The position numbers and the translations under genes were made by a program. DNA of 64,000 nt from Maricaulis maris. Its GTDB lineage: Bacteria; Pseudomonadota; Alphaproteobacteria; Caulobacterales; Maricaulaceae. The DNA is taken from the NCBI RefSeq assembly GCF_003634045.1, contig NZ_RBIM01000004.1, positions 1 to 64,000 on the forward strand, given 5' to 3'. Below the pieces are notes generated by a model, which was not told where the DNA came from, ran no database searches, and saw nothing but the letters and a program-made list of their open reading frames with translations. Positions 1 to 8,920 of this stretch are shown here, piece by piece; positions within the stretch are counted from its first letter, which is position 1, and the number at the start of each line of letters is the position of its first letter.

Positions 1-83
1 CCAATCTTTCCTCTTACCTTCGCCGGGTCTCGTTTTGGGATTACCGGCTCTCCAATGCGGCGCTGGAAGACCTGGCCGCTTAA
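1..83 (+). CDS. 3' end of an unidentified gene (partial)
   Basis: Reading from base 3 gives an open frame of 26 codons ending in TAA at 81-83, with a C-terminus ...LEDLAA. It stops 17 bases before the next ATG, and a GGAA ribosome site (90-93) lies in the gap, so it is probably the upstream partner of the next gene. Its start lies outside the window and the fragment is too short to assign to a family. Context suggests a phage-type gene, because a spanin pair follows two genes downstream; that is inference. Confidence 0.45.
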   Translation, partial: NLSSYLRRVSFWDYRLSNAALEDLAA

Positions 84-100
84 CCTGAAAGGAACACATC

Positions 101-811
101 ATGAAGTCCAAGTCTCCTGCCCACGCCGCTCTTGCCCTGATCGAATGGGGCCATTCGGCCGGCCACTATCCGCCAGAACTGGTTGAGGCGGCTGTCCATT
201 TCGCCGGACAACCTGCAATCGACCGTGCCGGGCGCATGTCCCTGATCGCGGCTTATGGGCTGTCGACCTGGTCGACGATCTCCCGTGAAGAATTCCTCGC
301 CGAGGCTGACCTTCCCAAGTCTGTGCGGGACGCACTGGCGGCTGACCCGGTTGTCAATCCGGAGTCGCTGCCGGTGGTGGCTCCGGCCGAGATGTCGGAA
401 GACGATATCGCCGCCTATCGCCAGCGTGGGATTGCCGATCTGGCCAATCGGGCCGAGCGCCTGCGCCTGTCCGTCCTGACAGGCGGCGCCGCCAAAGCGC
501 AGACCTATCGCGAAAAGCTGGCCGAGGTGGAGCGCCACGAAGCGGCCGCCTTGAACGAGGAAGAGATCGACCCGGCCGATTATCCATACCTGTCGGCCGA
601 GGTGGGTGTTCACGGCGAAAGCATTGCAGACGTCGCCACTCTGATCCGCGCCAAGCACGTTGCCTGGACGCCGGTGAACGCCGCAATCGAAGGCCTTTAT
701 TTCGCCGCCAAGGCCGATATCGCCGATCCGGAAACGGATATTGCTGCCATCCCGGCCCGCATCGATGCGGCCGAAGCCGCCATGATGACGACGCTGGCGG
801 GATTGAGTTAG
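101..811 (+). CDS. Hypothetical protein upstream of spanin genes
   Basis: A 236-residue acidic, alanine-rich protein without a visible signal peptide or membrane segment. It is largely helical in character, with many Ala/Glu/Arg-rich stretches in the second half, and I do not recognise a catalytic motif. The ATG at 101 follows a GGAACA ribosome site. The i-spanin-like gene begins 10 bases after its stop, so the two are probably co-transcribed. Because lysis genes follow, a phage structural or lysis-associated role is possible, but nothing in the sequence proves it. No family call is made. Confidence 0.6.
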   Translation: MKSKSPAHAALALIEWGHSAGHYPPELVEAAVHFAGQPAIDRAGRMSLIAAYGLSTWSTISREEFLAEADLPKSVRDALAADPVVNPESLPVVAPAEMSEDDIAAYRQRGIADLANRAERLRLSVLTGGAAKAQTYREKLAEVERHEAAALNEEEIDPADYPYLSAEVGVHGESIADVATLIRAKHVAWTPVNAAIEGLYFAAKADIADPETDIAAIPARIDAAEAAMMTTLAGLS

Positions 812-820
812 GAGCGGCCA

Positions 821-1225
821 ATGCTAAATCATCGAGGTCCAGCCTTGCTGGTTGCTGTGCTCGCGATGATCTCGTGGGCTTATCTGAGTGGCCGGGTGGA
901 CGGCTGGGAGCGTCGCGACGCAGCCCAGGACGCAGCGGACTTGGCTGCCATTACGGCATCTCAAACCAGCTTTATGGCCGACCTTCAGGTGGCGCTCGAG
1001 GACGGTGAGGCTACGGCCCGATTGACTAGCGATTGGGCACAGACCATTGGAGGAATACGAAATGAAATTGCGCGCATCTCTACTGGCATTGATTGCCCCA
1101 GCGATCCTGACCGCAGCCTGCTCGTCGATCGCGCCGTCGAGGAAGCCAACGCCGCCCTACGCGCCGCCGGCGCCCAACCTGATGGTGCCCCCACCGCTGG
1201 TGGCGGGGATTTCGACAGCCCCTGA
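821..1225 (+). CDS. Rz-like inner-membrane spanin (i-spanin)
   Basis: A 134-residue protein with one N-terminal membrane segment (about residues 8-25) followed by a charged, helical periplasmic part rich in Ala, Glu and Asp. This is the layout of phage Rz proteins, which join inner and outer membranes at the last step of lysis. The key support is gene order: a short lipoprotein ORF starts inside this gene in the +1 frame, the classic Rz/Rz1 arrangement. GGAG lies just before the ATG. Sequence similarity to any named Rz cannot be judged by eye, so the call rests on topology and architecture. Confidence 0.6.
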   Translation: MLNHRGPALLVAVLAMISWAYLSGRVDGWERRDAAQDAADLAAITASQTSFMADLQVALEDGEATARLTSDWAQTIGGIRNEIARISTGIDCPSDPDRSLLVDRAVEEANAALRAAGAQPDGAPTAGGGDFDSP

Positions 1226-1355
1226 AGAGCGCCAGTGTACGGACTATGAGACGGCTTACGTCGACATGGTCAACGCGTACTTTCTGGTCAGCAGTCGGCT
1301 GCTCGGTCTACAGCGATATGCTCACCGTGTGAGCGGTGATTCGGTAGAGGATTGA
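1062..1355 (+). CDS. Rz1-like outer-membrane lipoprotein spanin (o-spanin)
   Basis: A 97-residue ORF starting at ATG 1062, behind a GGAGG ribosome site at 1049-1053; a longer TTG start at 1047 would include that site and is less likely. Residues 1-19 form a lipoprotein signal ending ILTAAC, although Thr at -3 is unusual for a lipobox. The mature part begins with a proline-rich stretch (about residues 25-45), typical of Rz1. It overlaps the i-spanin gene by 164 bases in the +1 frame and runs 130 bases past it. With its partner it would form the envelope-spanning lysis complex. Confidence 0.62.
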   Translation: MKLRASLLALIAPAILTAACSSIAPSRKPTPPYAPPAPNLMVPPPLVAGISTAPEERQCTDYETAYVDMVNAYFLVSSRLLGLQRYAHRVSGDSVED

Positions 1356-1696
1356 AGTAAGGCGTTCAAAGGCGCTTTGAGGCCCCGCCGAAGAGGGTTA
1401 GACGGCCACCTTACGCCGATGACAAACCCGGTGGCACAATTTGCCAAACCGGGCGGCGCGCTACATCGGTCGCAGCCCCGCCTGCCGGGAATACCCGGAA
1501 CGGGGGAGGCAAGGGGGAGCGGGCGTGAGTCGAAAATGGCGCGATCCGCGCCCTTTCACCCTTGATTGTCTTGCCGGGAAGACGCCTCAGGGGGAGTTTC
1601 AGCTGGCTGACAAGACCACAATGCTTGCTTCCGCTCACAAAAAGGGGCGGGCCCGCCACGCGAGACCCGCCCCCAAAAACTCAATTCGATCCGCCC
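1356..1696. other. Intergenic stretch between spanin pair and SDR gene
   Basis: About 340 bases with no credible gene. ORFs here are short, arginine/proline-rich and lack ribosome sites. The only structure seen is the terminator hairpin for the minus-strand dehydrogenase gene. No attachment-site duplication could be recognised within the window, so the boundary of any prophage remnant is not defined. Confidence 0.5.
1639..1674 (-). terminator. Intrinsic terminator for the SDR gene
   Basis: Arms GGGGCGGG (1644-1651) and CCCGCCCC (1666-1673) pair perfectly. Read on the minus strand, the hairpin is followed by five T residues (1643-1639). It sits just past the stop codon of the minus-strand dehydrogenase gene. 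Confidence 0.8.
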
Positions 1697-2476
1697 CTAA
1701 AACGCCCCGCGCGCCTGCGCCACGCCGCCATCCACCACGACGGTCGAGCCCACCACATAATCCCCGGCCCGCGAGGCCAGGAAGATCGCCGCGCCGGCCA
1801 TGTCGGACGGCTCACCGACCCGGCCCGAGGGCACGCCCTTGGACACCATGTCGGCATGATCGCGCGCCACCTTGTTCATCGAAGAGGCAAAGGCGCCCGG
1901 CGCGATCGCGGTGACATTGATGTTTTCCTTGGCCATTTCCAGGCCGAGGCGTTTGGTCAGATGGATGATGCCGGACTTGGACGCGGCATAGGAATAGGTC
2001 TCCATCATGTTGACCGACAGCCCGTCGATCGAGGCGATATTGATCACCTTGGCCGGCTGTTGCGGCGAGGCGGCCGCCTTGAGGGCGCCGTGCAGGGCCT
2101 GGATCAGGAAGAAGGGCGTCTTGACATTGAGGTCCATGACCTTGTCCCAGCCGCTCTCGGGGAACTCGTCCAACGGTGCACCCCAGGCAGCACCCGCATT
2201 ATTGACCAGGATGTCGAGCTTGCTTTCATGCTCGAGAAACTTGGCGGCCAGAGCCTGGGCTCCATCTGCGCCAGACGCGTCACCCGGCAGGGCGATACAA
2301 GTGCCGAGCTCGGACAGGCGCTCGGCCGTCGCCAGGCATTCCGGCGCCTTGCGCGCGGTGATGTAAACCTTGGCCCCGGCCCGCACATAGCCCTCGGCGA
2401 TCATCTCGCCAATGCCGCGCGAGCCACCGGTGATCAGAGCCACACGGCCCTCAAGGGAAAACAGATTATCAAACAT
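1697..2476 (-). CDS. Short-chain dehydrogenase/reductase (SDR)
   Basis: A 259-residue classical SDR, a cytoplasmic NAD(P)-dependent oxidoreductase. It shows the cofactor motif TGGSRGIG (residues 16-23), NNAG (92-95), the catalytic Ser near 149, and Tyr163/Lys167 in YAASK. The C-terminal end carries the usual VVDGG. It is monocistronic, with its own terminator downstream and about 750 bases of gene-free DNA upstream. The sequence resembles 3-oxoacyl-reductase/gluconate-type SDRs, but the substrate cannot be assigned from motifs. Confidence 0.9.
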   Translation of the reverse strand: MFDNLFSLEGRVALITGGSRGIGEMIAEGYVRAGAKVYITARKAPECLATAERLSELGTCIALPGDASGADGAQALAAKFLEHESKLDILVNNAGAAWGAPLDEFPESGWDKVMDLNVKTPFFLIQALHGALKAAASPQQPAKVINIASIDGLSVNMMETYSYAASKSGIIHLTKRLGLEMAKENINVTAIAPGAFASSMNKVARDHADMVSKGVPSGRVGEPSDMAGAAIFLASRAGDYVVGSTVVVDGGVAQARGAF

Positions 2477-3228
2477 GGTACGGACCTCCCGTCAGGGTTT
2501 ATGTTTTGTTACGGGATGCGTAGCGGGTGAAAACGCGACTGTCGAGGGTCGGGTACGGAATGAGCGACATTCACCGGTGAAGGGCCGCCGACATGTCTTT
2601 CCCTCGCGATGCTCACCCGCCCTTTTTCGCCTCCATCGAGTTCGGCATCGCTGCGCGATACCGAGCCCACCTCCCCGCATGCGGGGAGACAAGCGGGAAT
2701 TTATCCCCGCCCTGGCCGCCCAATAATCGTCATCCTGACGAAAGTCAGGACCCAGTCTCGCGCACACGATTTCGCCTGGCCTGGTAACAGCTTGCGTCGC
2801 AGACTGGGTCCCGGCGTGCGCCGGGATGACGGTGTTTGTTGCGGGGATAGGCGGCAAACTTATCCGCTCCCCTTCACCGCAAGCGATAATGCCCTCGGTT
2901 TTCGGGACGGGAGGCGCGAGCTCAGTCACTTGTGCCCGGAAACGAGCGGAGCCTGTCCGCGTCTCGGGGGTGACATCCCGAAGCTCCGGCAGGGCGTGCG
3001 ACCAGGTCGCGGGGCACTAAACGACCGACCCCATCTACCTGACGCATTGGAATCGGTCGCGAGAGCGTCCGGGAAAACTCCGTGAGCGGGATGCTTGTCG
3101 AAGCCTACCGTTATTAAATCAGCGCTTTATCGGCTCCGGCCGGCATCCCGCTCCCTCCCATCTCTCCGGCGCTCACGCGTGCGGACCCCTCACCCTGTCT
3201 GAAAACCTACCAAAGATTGGAGACACCC
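2477..3228. other. Gene-free stretch of about 750 bases
   Basis: No ORF here has a ribosome site or protein-like composition. The region contains the palindromic repeat at 2729-2830. Its left end must hold the promoter of the minus-strand dehydrogenase gene and its right end that of the small gene at 3229. I see no RNA gene in it. Confidence 0.5.
2729..2830. repeat. Composite palindromic intergenic repeat (REP-like)
   Basis: The ends are inverted copies of GTCATCC. Each half then carries a small hairpin (TGAC-gaaa-GTCA on the left, CGGC-gcac-GCCG on the right when inverted) followed by GGACCCAGTCT. The whole can fold into a cloverleaf-like structure of about 100 bases. A second element with the same GTCATCC ends lies at 3715-3856. 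Confidence 0.75.
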
Positions 3229-3681
3229 ATGCCGCGCTCAACCCGCCCGATCGACCCGCAAGCGCCGATAACCCCGAAGAACCCCGACCTCACCACCACG
3301 CAAGGCGCGCTGATCGGCGATTGCGTGCATTATGAATGCCTGGCCCTGAAGGCCATTCACGAGGCCATGAACCAGCAACTCGCCAAAGGCGACAGCAAGG
3401 CCGCCATCGTCTCAGCCGAAATCCTGCTGGACCGCCTCAAGTCCAGCTGGCTGGCCGATGCATTGGGCGAGCTGAACGAATATTTCCGCGCCGATGACAA
3501 CAGCGTCCGTTTGGACATGGTGCAGACCCTGCGCGACATCGCCCGAATGCTCGACGGCGAGTTCGGCGAAGGCATGGAGCCCAACGGCTGGGCCCGCGAT
3601 CCCGACGAATATCACAAGCTGCTCAAGCAGGCGAAGAAACAGGCCGAGTCCGGCAAGCGGAAGCTTTATGTGGGGACGTGA
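3229..3681 (+). CDS. Hypothetical protein
   Basis: A 150-residue soluble, mostly helical protein with a proline-rich N-terminus and a lysine-rich C-terminus. ATG 3229 is chosen because GGAGA (3219-3223) sits at good spacing; the TTG at 3217 would lie before that site. There is no signal peptide, membrane segment or recognised motif. It stands alone between two palindromic repeat elements, so context gives no functional hint. Confidence 0.7.
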   Translation: MPRSTRPIDPQAPITPKNPDLTTTQGALIGDCVHYECLALKAIHEAMNQQLAKGDSKAAIVSAEILLDRLKSSWLADALGELNEYFRADDNSVRLDMVQTLRDIARMLDGEFGEGMEPNGWARDPDEYHKLLKQAKKQAESGKRKLYVGT

Positions 3682-3714
3682 GGGAGGGGCGCGAGAGCCG
3701 GGCCTGCCGCAAAT

Positions 3715-3856
3715 TTGTCATCCCTGCCACCCGCTTGCGCGGGCGCAGGTTCCCGCCCCGCGAAGGCGGGGCGAAAGTCAGGGACCTAACTAGTGGCGGG
3801 CATATGGGTCCCCGTCCTGCGTCCGGCCTTCGCCGGACGTCCAACGGGGATGACAA
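3715..3856. repeat. Second palindromic intergenic repeat, larger variant
   Basis: The outer inverted repeat is TTGTCATCCC (3715-3724) and GGGGATGACAA (3846-3856). Inside are several short GC-rich hairpins, including CCCCGC-gaa-GGCGGGG and TCCGGC-ctt-GCCGGA. It shares the GTCATCC terminal motif with the element at 2729-2830. It lies between the convergent small gene and bipA, where it may also act as a terminator for both. Confidence 0.7.
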
Positions 3857-3868
3857 GGTGTTGTGAAT

Positions 3869-5695
3869 CTAACCCGCGGAACGCGAGGCTTTCTTCCGCT
3901 CGTGCTCTTTCAGGAAGGTCTTGCGGATGCGGATGGTCTGGGGGGTCACCTCGACGAGTTCGTCGTCATTGATGAATTCCAGCGCGTATTCCAGGGTCAG
4001 CTTGATCGGCGTGGTCAGGACGATGTTCTCGTCCGTGCCGGAAGCCCGCATATTGGTCAGCTTCTTGCCCTTGGTCGGGTTGACGATCATGTCGTCATCG
4101 CGGGAATTGACGCCGATGATCATGCCTTCATAGACCTCGACGGCGTGTCCGACGAAGAGCTTGCCGCGCTCCTGCAGGTTGAACAGGGCAAAGCCCAGCA
4201 CCTTGCCGTCGATCATCGAGACCATGGCGCCATGGTGACGCTGGCCGATCTCGCCGCCGGTCTTGGGGGCGTAGTGGTCGAAGGTGTGGAACATCAGGCC
4301 GGTGCCCGAGGTCAGGGTGAGAAATTCCGAGCGGAAACCGATCAGGCCGCGGGTCGGGATGATGTAGTCGATGCGGACGCGGCCATGCCCGTCCGGCACC
4401 ATGTTCTTCATCTCGGCCTTGCGTTGGCCGAGCTTCTCCATGACGCCGCCCTGGTGATCTTCCTCCAGGTCGACGGTGAGGCTCTCATAAGGCTCACACA
4501 GCTCGCCATCGATTTCCTTGATGACCACGCGCGGACGACCGACGGCCAGCTCGAAGCCTTCGCGGCGCATGGTTTCGATGAGGATGGACAGGTGCAGTTC
4601 GCCACGCCCGGAAACGGTGAACTTGTCCGGATTGTCCTGCTGCTCGACCTTCAGCGCCACATTGTGGATCAGCTCGCGGTCAAGACGTTCCTTGAGATTG
4701 CGCGAAGTCACGAACTTGCCTTCGCGGCCGGCAAAGGGGCTGTCATTGACCTGGAAGGTCATCGACAGGGTCGGCTCGTCAACCGAGAGCAGCGGCAGCG
4801 CCTCGACATTGGCCGGATCGCATAGCGTGTCGGAGATTTTCAGATTGTCGATGCCGGTGAAGGTGATGATGTCACCCGCCTGGGCACTCTCGCGCTCAAC
4901 CCGCTCGAGGCCATGGAAGCCGAAAATCTGCTGCACCTTGCCGCGCTGTTCGCTGCCATCGGCCTTGGCGACCACGACCGGCTGGTTGCGGGCGACACGG
5001 CCACGGGCGACACGGCCAATGCCGATCACACCGGTGAAGGAGGAATAGTCCAGGGCCGAGACCTGCAGCTGCAGCGGGCCGTCGAGGTCGACATCCGGGC
5101 GCGGCGTGTGGGCGGTGATCATCTCGAACAGCGGCGTCATGTCGGTGCCGATCACGCCGGCCTCATTGGCGGCCCAGCCCTGCAGGGCGGAGGCGTAGAC
5201 GACCGGGAAGTCGAGCTGTTCCTCATTGGCGCCGAGACGGTCGAACAGGTCGAAGGTCTGGTCGACCACCCAGTCCGGGCGAGCGGAGGGACGATCGGCC
5301 TTGTTGATCACCACGATCGGCTTGAGGCCGCGGGCCAGCGCCTTCTTGGTCACGAAGGAGGTCTGCGGCATCGGGCCGTCGACGGCATCGACCAGAAGCA
5401 GGACGCCATCGACCATCGACAGGACGCGCTCAACCTCGCCGCCGAAATCGGCGTGGCCGGGGGTGTCGACGATATTGATGTTCCAGTCATTCCAGGTGAC
5501 GGCGGTGTTCTTGGCCAGGATGGTGATCCCGCGCTCTTTTTCCAGATCGTTGGAATCCATCATGCGCTCGGACACATTGGCCCGCTCGCCCAGCGTTCCG
5601 GACTGTTGCAGCAGCTGGTCGACCAGCGTGGTCTTGCCGTGGTCAACGTGCGCCACGATGGCGATATTGCGCAGCTTGTCGAGGGACGCGCTCAT
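3869..5695 (-). CDS. typA: Ribosome-associated translational GTPase BipA/TypA
   Basis: A 608-residue translational GTPase of the EF-G superfamily, the usual length for BipA. The G domain shows AHVDHGKTT (15-23), RGITI (55-59), DTPGH (77-81) and NKAD (131-134). Domain II, EF-G-like domains and the BipA-specific C-terminal domain follow, the last with the conserved region around [10 protein letters not shown]. BipA binds 70S ribosomes and is needed for ribosome assembly and growth at low temperature or under stress; that role is family knowledge. The gene is monocistronic, with a repeat element just downstream. Confidence 0.97.
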   Translation of the reverse strand: MSASLDKLRNIAIVAHVDHGKTTLVDQLLQQSGTLGERANVSERMMDSNDLEKERGITILAKNTAVTWNDWNINIVDTPGHADFGGEVERVLSMVDGVLLLVDAVDGPMPQTSFVTKKALARGLKPIVVINKADRPSARPDWVVDQTFDLFDRLGANEEQLDFPVVYASALQGWAANEAGVIGTDMTPLFEMITAHTPRPDVDLDGPLQLQVSALDYSSFTGVIGIGRVARGRVARNQPVVVAKADGSEQRGKVQQIFGFHGLERVERESAQAGDIITFTGIDNLKISDTLCDPANVEALPLLSVDEPTLSMTFQVNDSPFAGREGKFVTSRNLKERLDRELIHNVALKVEQQDNPDKFTVSGRGELHLSILIETMRREGFELAVGRPRVVIKEIDGELCEPYESLTVDLEEDHQGGVMEKLGQRKAEMKNMVPDGHGRVRIDYIIPTRGLIGFRSEFLTLTSGTGLMFHTFDHYAPKTGGEIGQRHHGAMVSMIDGKVLGFALFNLQERGKLFVGHAVEVYEGMIIGVNSRDDDMIVNPTKGKKLTNMRASGTDENIVLTTPIKLTLEYALEFINDDELVEVTPQTIRIRKTFLKEHERKKASRSAG

Positions 5696-5806
5696 GATGT
5701 CATTCCTGTCGTGAAAAGGCGCGCCCTCATACGCTGTGAGGGCGTGGCTGGCCAGTGCTTATTCCGCGCACGGGCGTCAAGAGTTGATGAGCGGGTGCCC
5801 GGCCGG

Positions 5807-7057
5807 TCAGTGTCCGCCCGGCGGCGGACCGGCATCACGGGGCGGCTTGGCGTCCTGTGCCGGGCGGGCCGGGGTCGACATGTAGCGACGCGTCGCCGGG
5901 GCTGGCGCCTGCGGTTCGAGGAAGGCGCGCACGAAGTTCGAGCGCCGCAACAAGCCACGAAGCGAGGTGATCACCAGCGACACCACGAGGATGAACCAGA
6001 ACAATCGCCAGCCCCAGCGATCCGAGGCGGCCTTGATTTCGGCGAGATGACTGACCGAGACAAAATACCAGTCGGGACCGGCAATCCGGCTGAAGGCGAC
6101 CAGAAACTCGCTGCGCGGCGTTCCGACGACACCGCGCGGTCGCGGATCATCGCGCAGAAGGGCCATGATCTCGACCGGGTTGATACCGATCGCGCGGGCC
6201 TGCTGCAGGGTCTGCCCTCGGGCGATGACACTGCCGTCGCGGTCGAACACCAGATTCACGCCACCGGCCGGCGGCGCTTCCAGCGAAGAGGCCAGGTGTT
6301 CGGTCATGTCGATCGAGGTGCCGAAAGCCCCAATCAGCTCGCCATCGACGCGGATCGGCTTGCGACAGGCGGTCGCCGAGCGCTCGCCACCGTCGGAATA
6401 GACAAAACGCGACAGGCGGGTGCATTGCATGGCGCTGTCGGGATTGGTCTCGAGGCTGAACAGGCGCGGGTCTTCATCCGCCTGCAGGTTGAAATCAGCC
6501 GGCGCCTCATAGCGGTAGAAGGCGAGCCGGTCGGCGCGCTCCGGCGCAAAGATCACGACGCGGCGGTCCGGCGTGAAATAATAGAGGCTGGAGAATTCGC
6601 CCAGATGCGCTTCACCGAAGGCGCGCACGACATGGAAGCCGGCCATGTAGCGGCGCTGTTCCTCGATGGTCATGTTCTCGCCGTCGCCCATATAGGCGCC
6701 GATGCCGAACACATGATCGGCGCCGGGCAGGGAGCGGCCGTCGAACAGGTCGGGATGGCTGCGCCGGGTGCCGTCGCCAAAGGGCGGGAACAAGGCATTG
6801 AAGTCGTCAACGATATCCTCGCCATCGATCAGGGCGTGGCGACGCAGGAAGGCTGCTTCGGCAGCCTCGGCCAGAGTGCGCGCTTCGTCGAACAGGGTCT
6901 GCTCGCGATCCGCCCGTACCCGGATATAGGAGTGCAGCATTTCGGCCCGCGCCATCGACAGGGACGACATCAGGATTTTGTGCGCAGCAAGGCCGGAAAT
7001 TCCGGCAAAAACCACCGAAATCAGGACATGGACAGCAATAATGATCGCCTGGCGCAC
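5807..7057 (-). CDS. Two-TM periplasmic sensor-like protein without output domain
   Basis: With the GTG start at 7057 (AAGG ten bases upstream) the protein is 416 residues. One membrane segment lies near residues 3-25, followed by a periplasmic region of about 320 residues with a coiled-coil-like start and dCache/PDC-like character. A second membrane segment (about 350-370) and a short proline-rich cytoplasmic tail follow. No HAMP, kinase, GGDEF or methyl-accepting region follows the second membrane segment. A longer frame to 7192 would overlap the MarR gene and lacks a ribosome site. Ligand and role are unknown; the sensory-domain call is by layout only. Confidence 0.65.
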   Translation of the reverse strand: MRQAIIIAVHVLISVVFAGISGLAAHKILMSSLSMARAEMLHSYIRVRADREQTLFDEARTLAEAAEAAFLRRHALIDGEDIVDDFNALFPPFGDGTRRSHPDLFDGRSLPGADHVFGIGAYMGDGENMTIEEQRRYMAGFHVVRAFGEAHLGEFSSLYYFTPDRRVVIFAPERADRLAFYRYEAPADFNLQADEDPRLFSLETNPDSAMQCTRLSRFVYSDGGERSATACRKPIRVDGELIGAFGTSIDMTEHLASSLEAPPAGGVNLVFDRDGSVIARGQTLQQARAIGINPVEIMALLRDDPRPRGVVGTPRSEFLVAFSRIAGPDWYFVSVSHLAEIKAASDRWGWRLFWFILVVSLVITSLRGLLRRSNFVRAFLEPQAPAPATRRYMSTPARPAQDAKPPRDAGPPPGGH

Positions 7058-7140
7058 GGAAAACCGACCTTGATTCGAGACCTTCCTATACACCGGGACT
7101 GGCTGACATACGGTGATATTTGATGAGCCGATTCGCTTGT

Positions 7141-7692
7141 CTATCGCGCTTCGTCCGGCACGGAATTGGCAAGTCGTGTCACAAGGGAACAAAACGCCCC
7201 CTGCTCGCCGGCATCCATCATCCGGTTGGCGGCGAGCGGCACCACTTCCACCGCTTGACGCAAACGGGCATAGACCGTCTTGCCCTTGCTGGTCAGGTAG
7301 AGATGACTGACCCGGCCGTCGGCCTGCGATGCCCGGCGCACCACAAGACCGCCTTCCAGCAATGCCTTCGTGGCGCGCGAGACAATGCCCTTGTCCATGG
7401 GTGTCACCGTCACCACCTCAACCGCCGTCCGCCCGGGCGCCTCGGCAATCGCCGCCAGCACCCGCCATTGCGACAGGTTGAGTCCGGCCTCGCGCTTGAC
7501 GATGGCCGCCGTCAGACGGGCGATCCGGTCGGCCAGCACGGTGACCTGGTAGGGCCAGTATTCCGTGAGCCGGATCGGCTCGCAGTCCACGTCGGTCACC
7601 AAGTCGGCCGACGTCTCGGCAAGGTCGGATCGGTCGGCGGACGCCAGGGCGTCAGCGGACGGGCTGGCTGCATGGGTATTCGTCTGGGTCAT
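7141..7692 (-). CDS. MarR-family regulator, probable repressor of tyrosine catabolism
   Basis: A 183-residue protein with a winged helix in the central part: LSQWRVLAAI, then a recognition helix around MDKGIVSRATKALLEGG, and a wing with DGRVSHLYLT. The N-terminal ~45 residues form an acidic, low-complexity extension. ATG 7692 is chosen; an open frame extends upstream but runs through the promoter region. It is divergent from the 4-hydroxyphenylpyruvate dioxygenase gene, and a dyad sits between them, so it probably controls that operon in the manner of HmgR/HpaR-type MarR proteins. The ligand is inferred, not shown. Confidence 0.85.
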   Translation of the reverse strand: MTQTNTHAASPSADALASADRSDLAETSADLVTDVDCEPIRLTEYWPYQVTVLADRIARLTAAIVKREAGLNLSQWRVLAAIAEAPGRTAVEVVTVTPMDKGIVSRATKALLEGGLVVRRASQADGRVSHLYLTSKGKTVYARLRQAVEVVPLAANRMMDAGEQGAFCSLVTRLANSVPDEAR

Positions 7693-7703
7693 GACACCAT
7701 GAT

Positions 7704-7719
7704 AGTTGCAATCACAACT
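7704..7719. promoter_or_regulatory. Candidate MarR operator
   Basis: Inverted repeat AGTTG-caatca-CAACT between the divergent MarR and dioxygenase genes, 11 bases upstream of the MarR start codon. Size and spacing suit a MarR dimer. The call is inferred from position and symmetry. Confidence 0.55.
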
Positions 7720-7831
7720 TGACGCAATAGCAACCAATAAGGTAGTCAAGGGGCACATTGAACACAGCGCGCCTCCGCCCCGGTCCGGGAGCGGCCCCAC
7801 GGCGTCGCCCCGACACTCCAGGAGAGATGAC

Positions 7832-8911
7832 ATGGCTGACCTGTTCGAAAATCCGATAGGGCTTTGCGGCTTCGATTTCGTGGAATTCACCGCCCCCGAG
7901 CGCGGCCTCATCGAGCCGGTCTTCCAGGCCATGGGCTTTACCCATATCGCCAATCACCGCTCCAAGGATGTCGAGCTGTGGCGCCAGGGCGGGATCAACT
8001 TCCTGATCAATTACGAGCCCGACACGCAAGCGTCCTTCTTCGCCAAGGAACACGGCCCGTCAGCCTGCGGCATGGGCTTTCGCGTTCGCGATGCGGCTGC
8101 GGCCTATGAGGAAGCGCTGGAGCGCGGCGCCGAACCGGTGCTGACCGAGCCGGGCATTTCCGAGCTGGTCATCCCGGCGATCAAGGGCATTGGCGGCGCC
8201 TCGGTCTATCTGATCGACCGTTTCGAGGACGGCAAGTCGATCTATGACATCGATTTTGTCTATCTCGACGGCGTCGACATCCACCCCGAGGGTTGTGGCT
8301 TCAACGTGATCGATCACCTGACCCACAATGTCTACAAGGGCCGGATGGATTATTGGGCCAAGTATTACGAGGACCTCTTCAATTTCCGCGAGATCCGCTA
8401 TTTCGACATCAAGGGCGAATATACCGGCCTGGTCTCCCGCGCCATGACGGCACCCGACGGTCTGATCCGCATCCCGCTGAACGAAGAGAAGTCCGAAGCC
8501 GTCGGCCAGATCGAGGAATATCTGCGCGAGTACAAGGGTGAAGGCATCCAGCACATCGCCTTCTCCTGCGACAATCTGCTGGAATGCTGGGACCGTCTGA
8601 AAAAGGCCGGCACCGAATTCATGACAGCGCCGCCAGCCACCTATTACGACATGCTGGAAGACCGCCTGCCGGGCCATGGCGAGCCGACAGAAGAGTTCAA
8701 GAAGCGCGGCATCCTGCTCGACGGCACCACCGAAGGCGGCCAGCCGCGCCTGCTGCTGCAGATCTTCTCGGGCAAGGCGATCGGCCCGATCTTCTTCGAA
8801 TTCATCCAGCGCAAGGAAGATGAAGGCTTCGGCGAAGGCAATTTCAAGGCCCTGTTCGAATCCATCGAACGCGACCAGATCGAACGCGGCGTCATCAACG
8901 CAGCCGAGTAG
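7832..8911 (+). CDS. hpd: 4-Hydroxyphenylpyruvate dioxygenase
   Basis: A 359-residue non-haem iron dioxygenase of the VOC fold that converts 4-hydroxyphenylpyruvate to homogentisate in tyrosine breakdown. The metal triad is visible: His162 in DHLTHN, His241 in QHIAF and Glu323 in FFEFIQR. The C-terminus holds the conserved [11 protein letters not shown] block. ATG 7832 follows GGAGAG (7821-7826); the frame stays open further upstream without a ribosome site. It is the first gene of a two-gene operon with a VOC protein. Homogentisate dioxygenase and fumarylacetoacetase are not in the window. Confidence 0.97.
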   Translation: MADLFENPIGLCGFDFVEFTAPERGLIEPVFQAMGFTHIANHRSKDVELWRQGGINFLINYEPDTQASFFAKEHGPSACGMGFRVRDAAAAYEEALERGAEPVLTEPGISELVIPAIKGIGGASVYLIDRFEDGKSIYDIDFVYLDGVDIHPEGCGFNVIDHLTHNVYKGRMDYWAKYYEDLFNFREIRYFDIKGEYTGLVSRAMTAPDGLIRIPLNEEKSEAVGQIEEYLREYKGEGIQHIAFSCDNLLECWDRLKKAGTEFMTAPPATYYDMLEDRLPGHGEPTEEFKKRGILLDGTTEGGQPRLLLQIFSGKAIGPIFFEFIQRKEDEGFGEGNFKALFESIERDQIERGVINAAE

Positions 8912-8920
8912 GAGGACATC

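Noticed and set aside
1377-1565. Short ORF after the spanin pair
   Set aside because: Arginine/proline-rich, no ribosome site, and it runs into the terminator region; looks like chance reading in GC-rich DNA.
2593-3085. Several ORFs in the gene-free stretch upstream of 3229
   Set aside because: They run through the palindromic repeat and have no protein-like composition.
4913-7123. Very long ORF (736 codons) antisense to bipA and the sensor gene
   Set aside because: Opposite-strand shadow: it crosses two real genes and their gap, is rich in His/Arg/Gly/Asp, and has no motifs.
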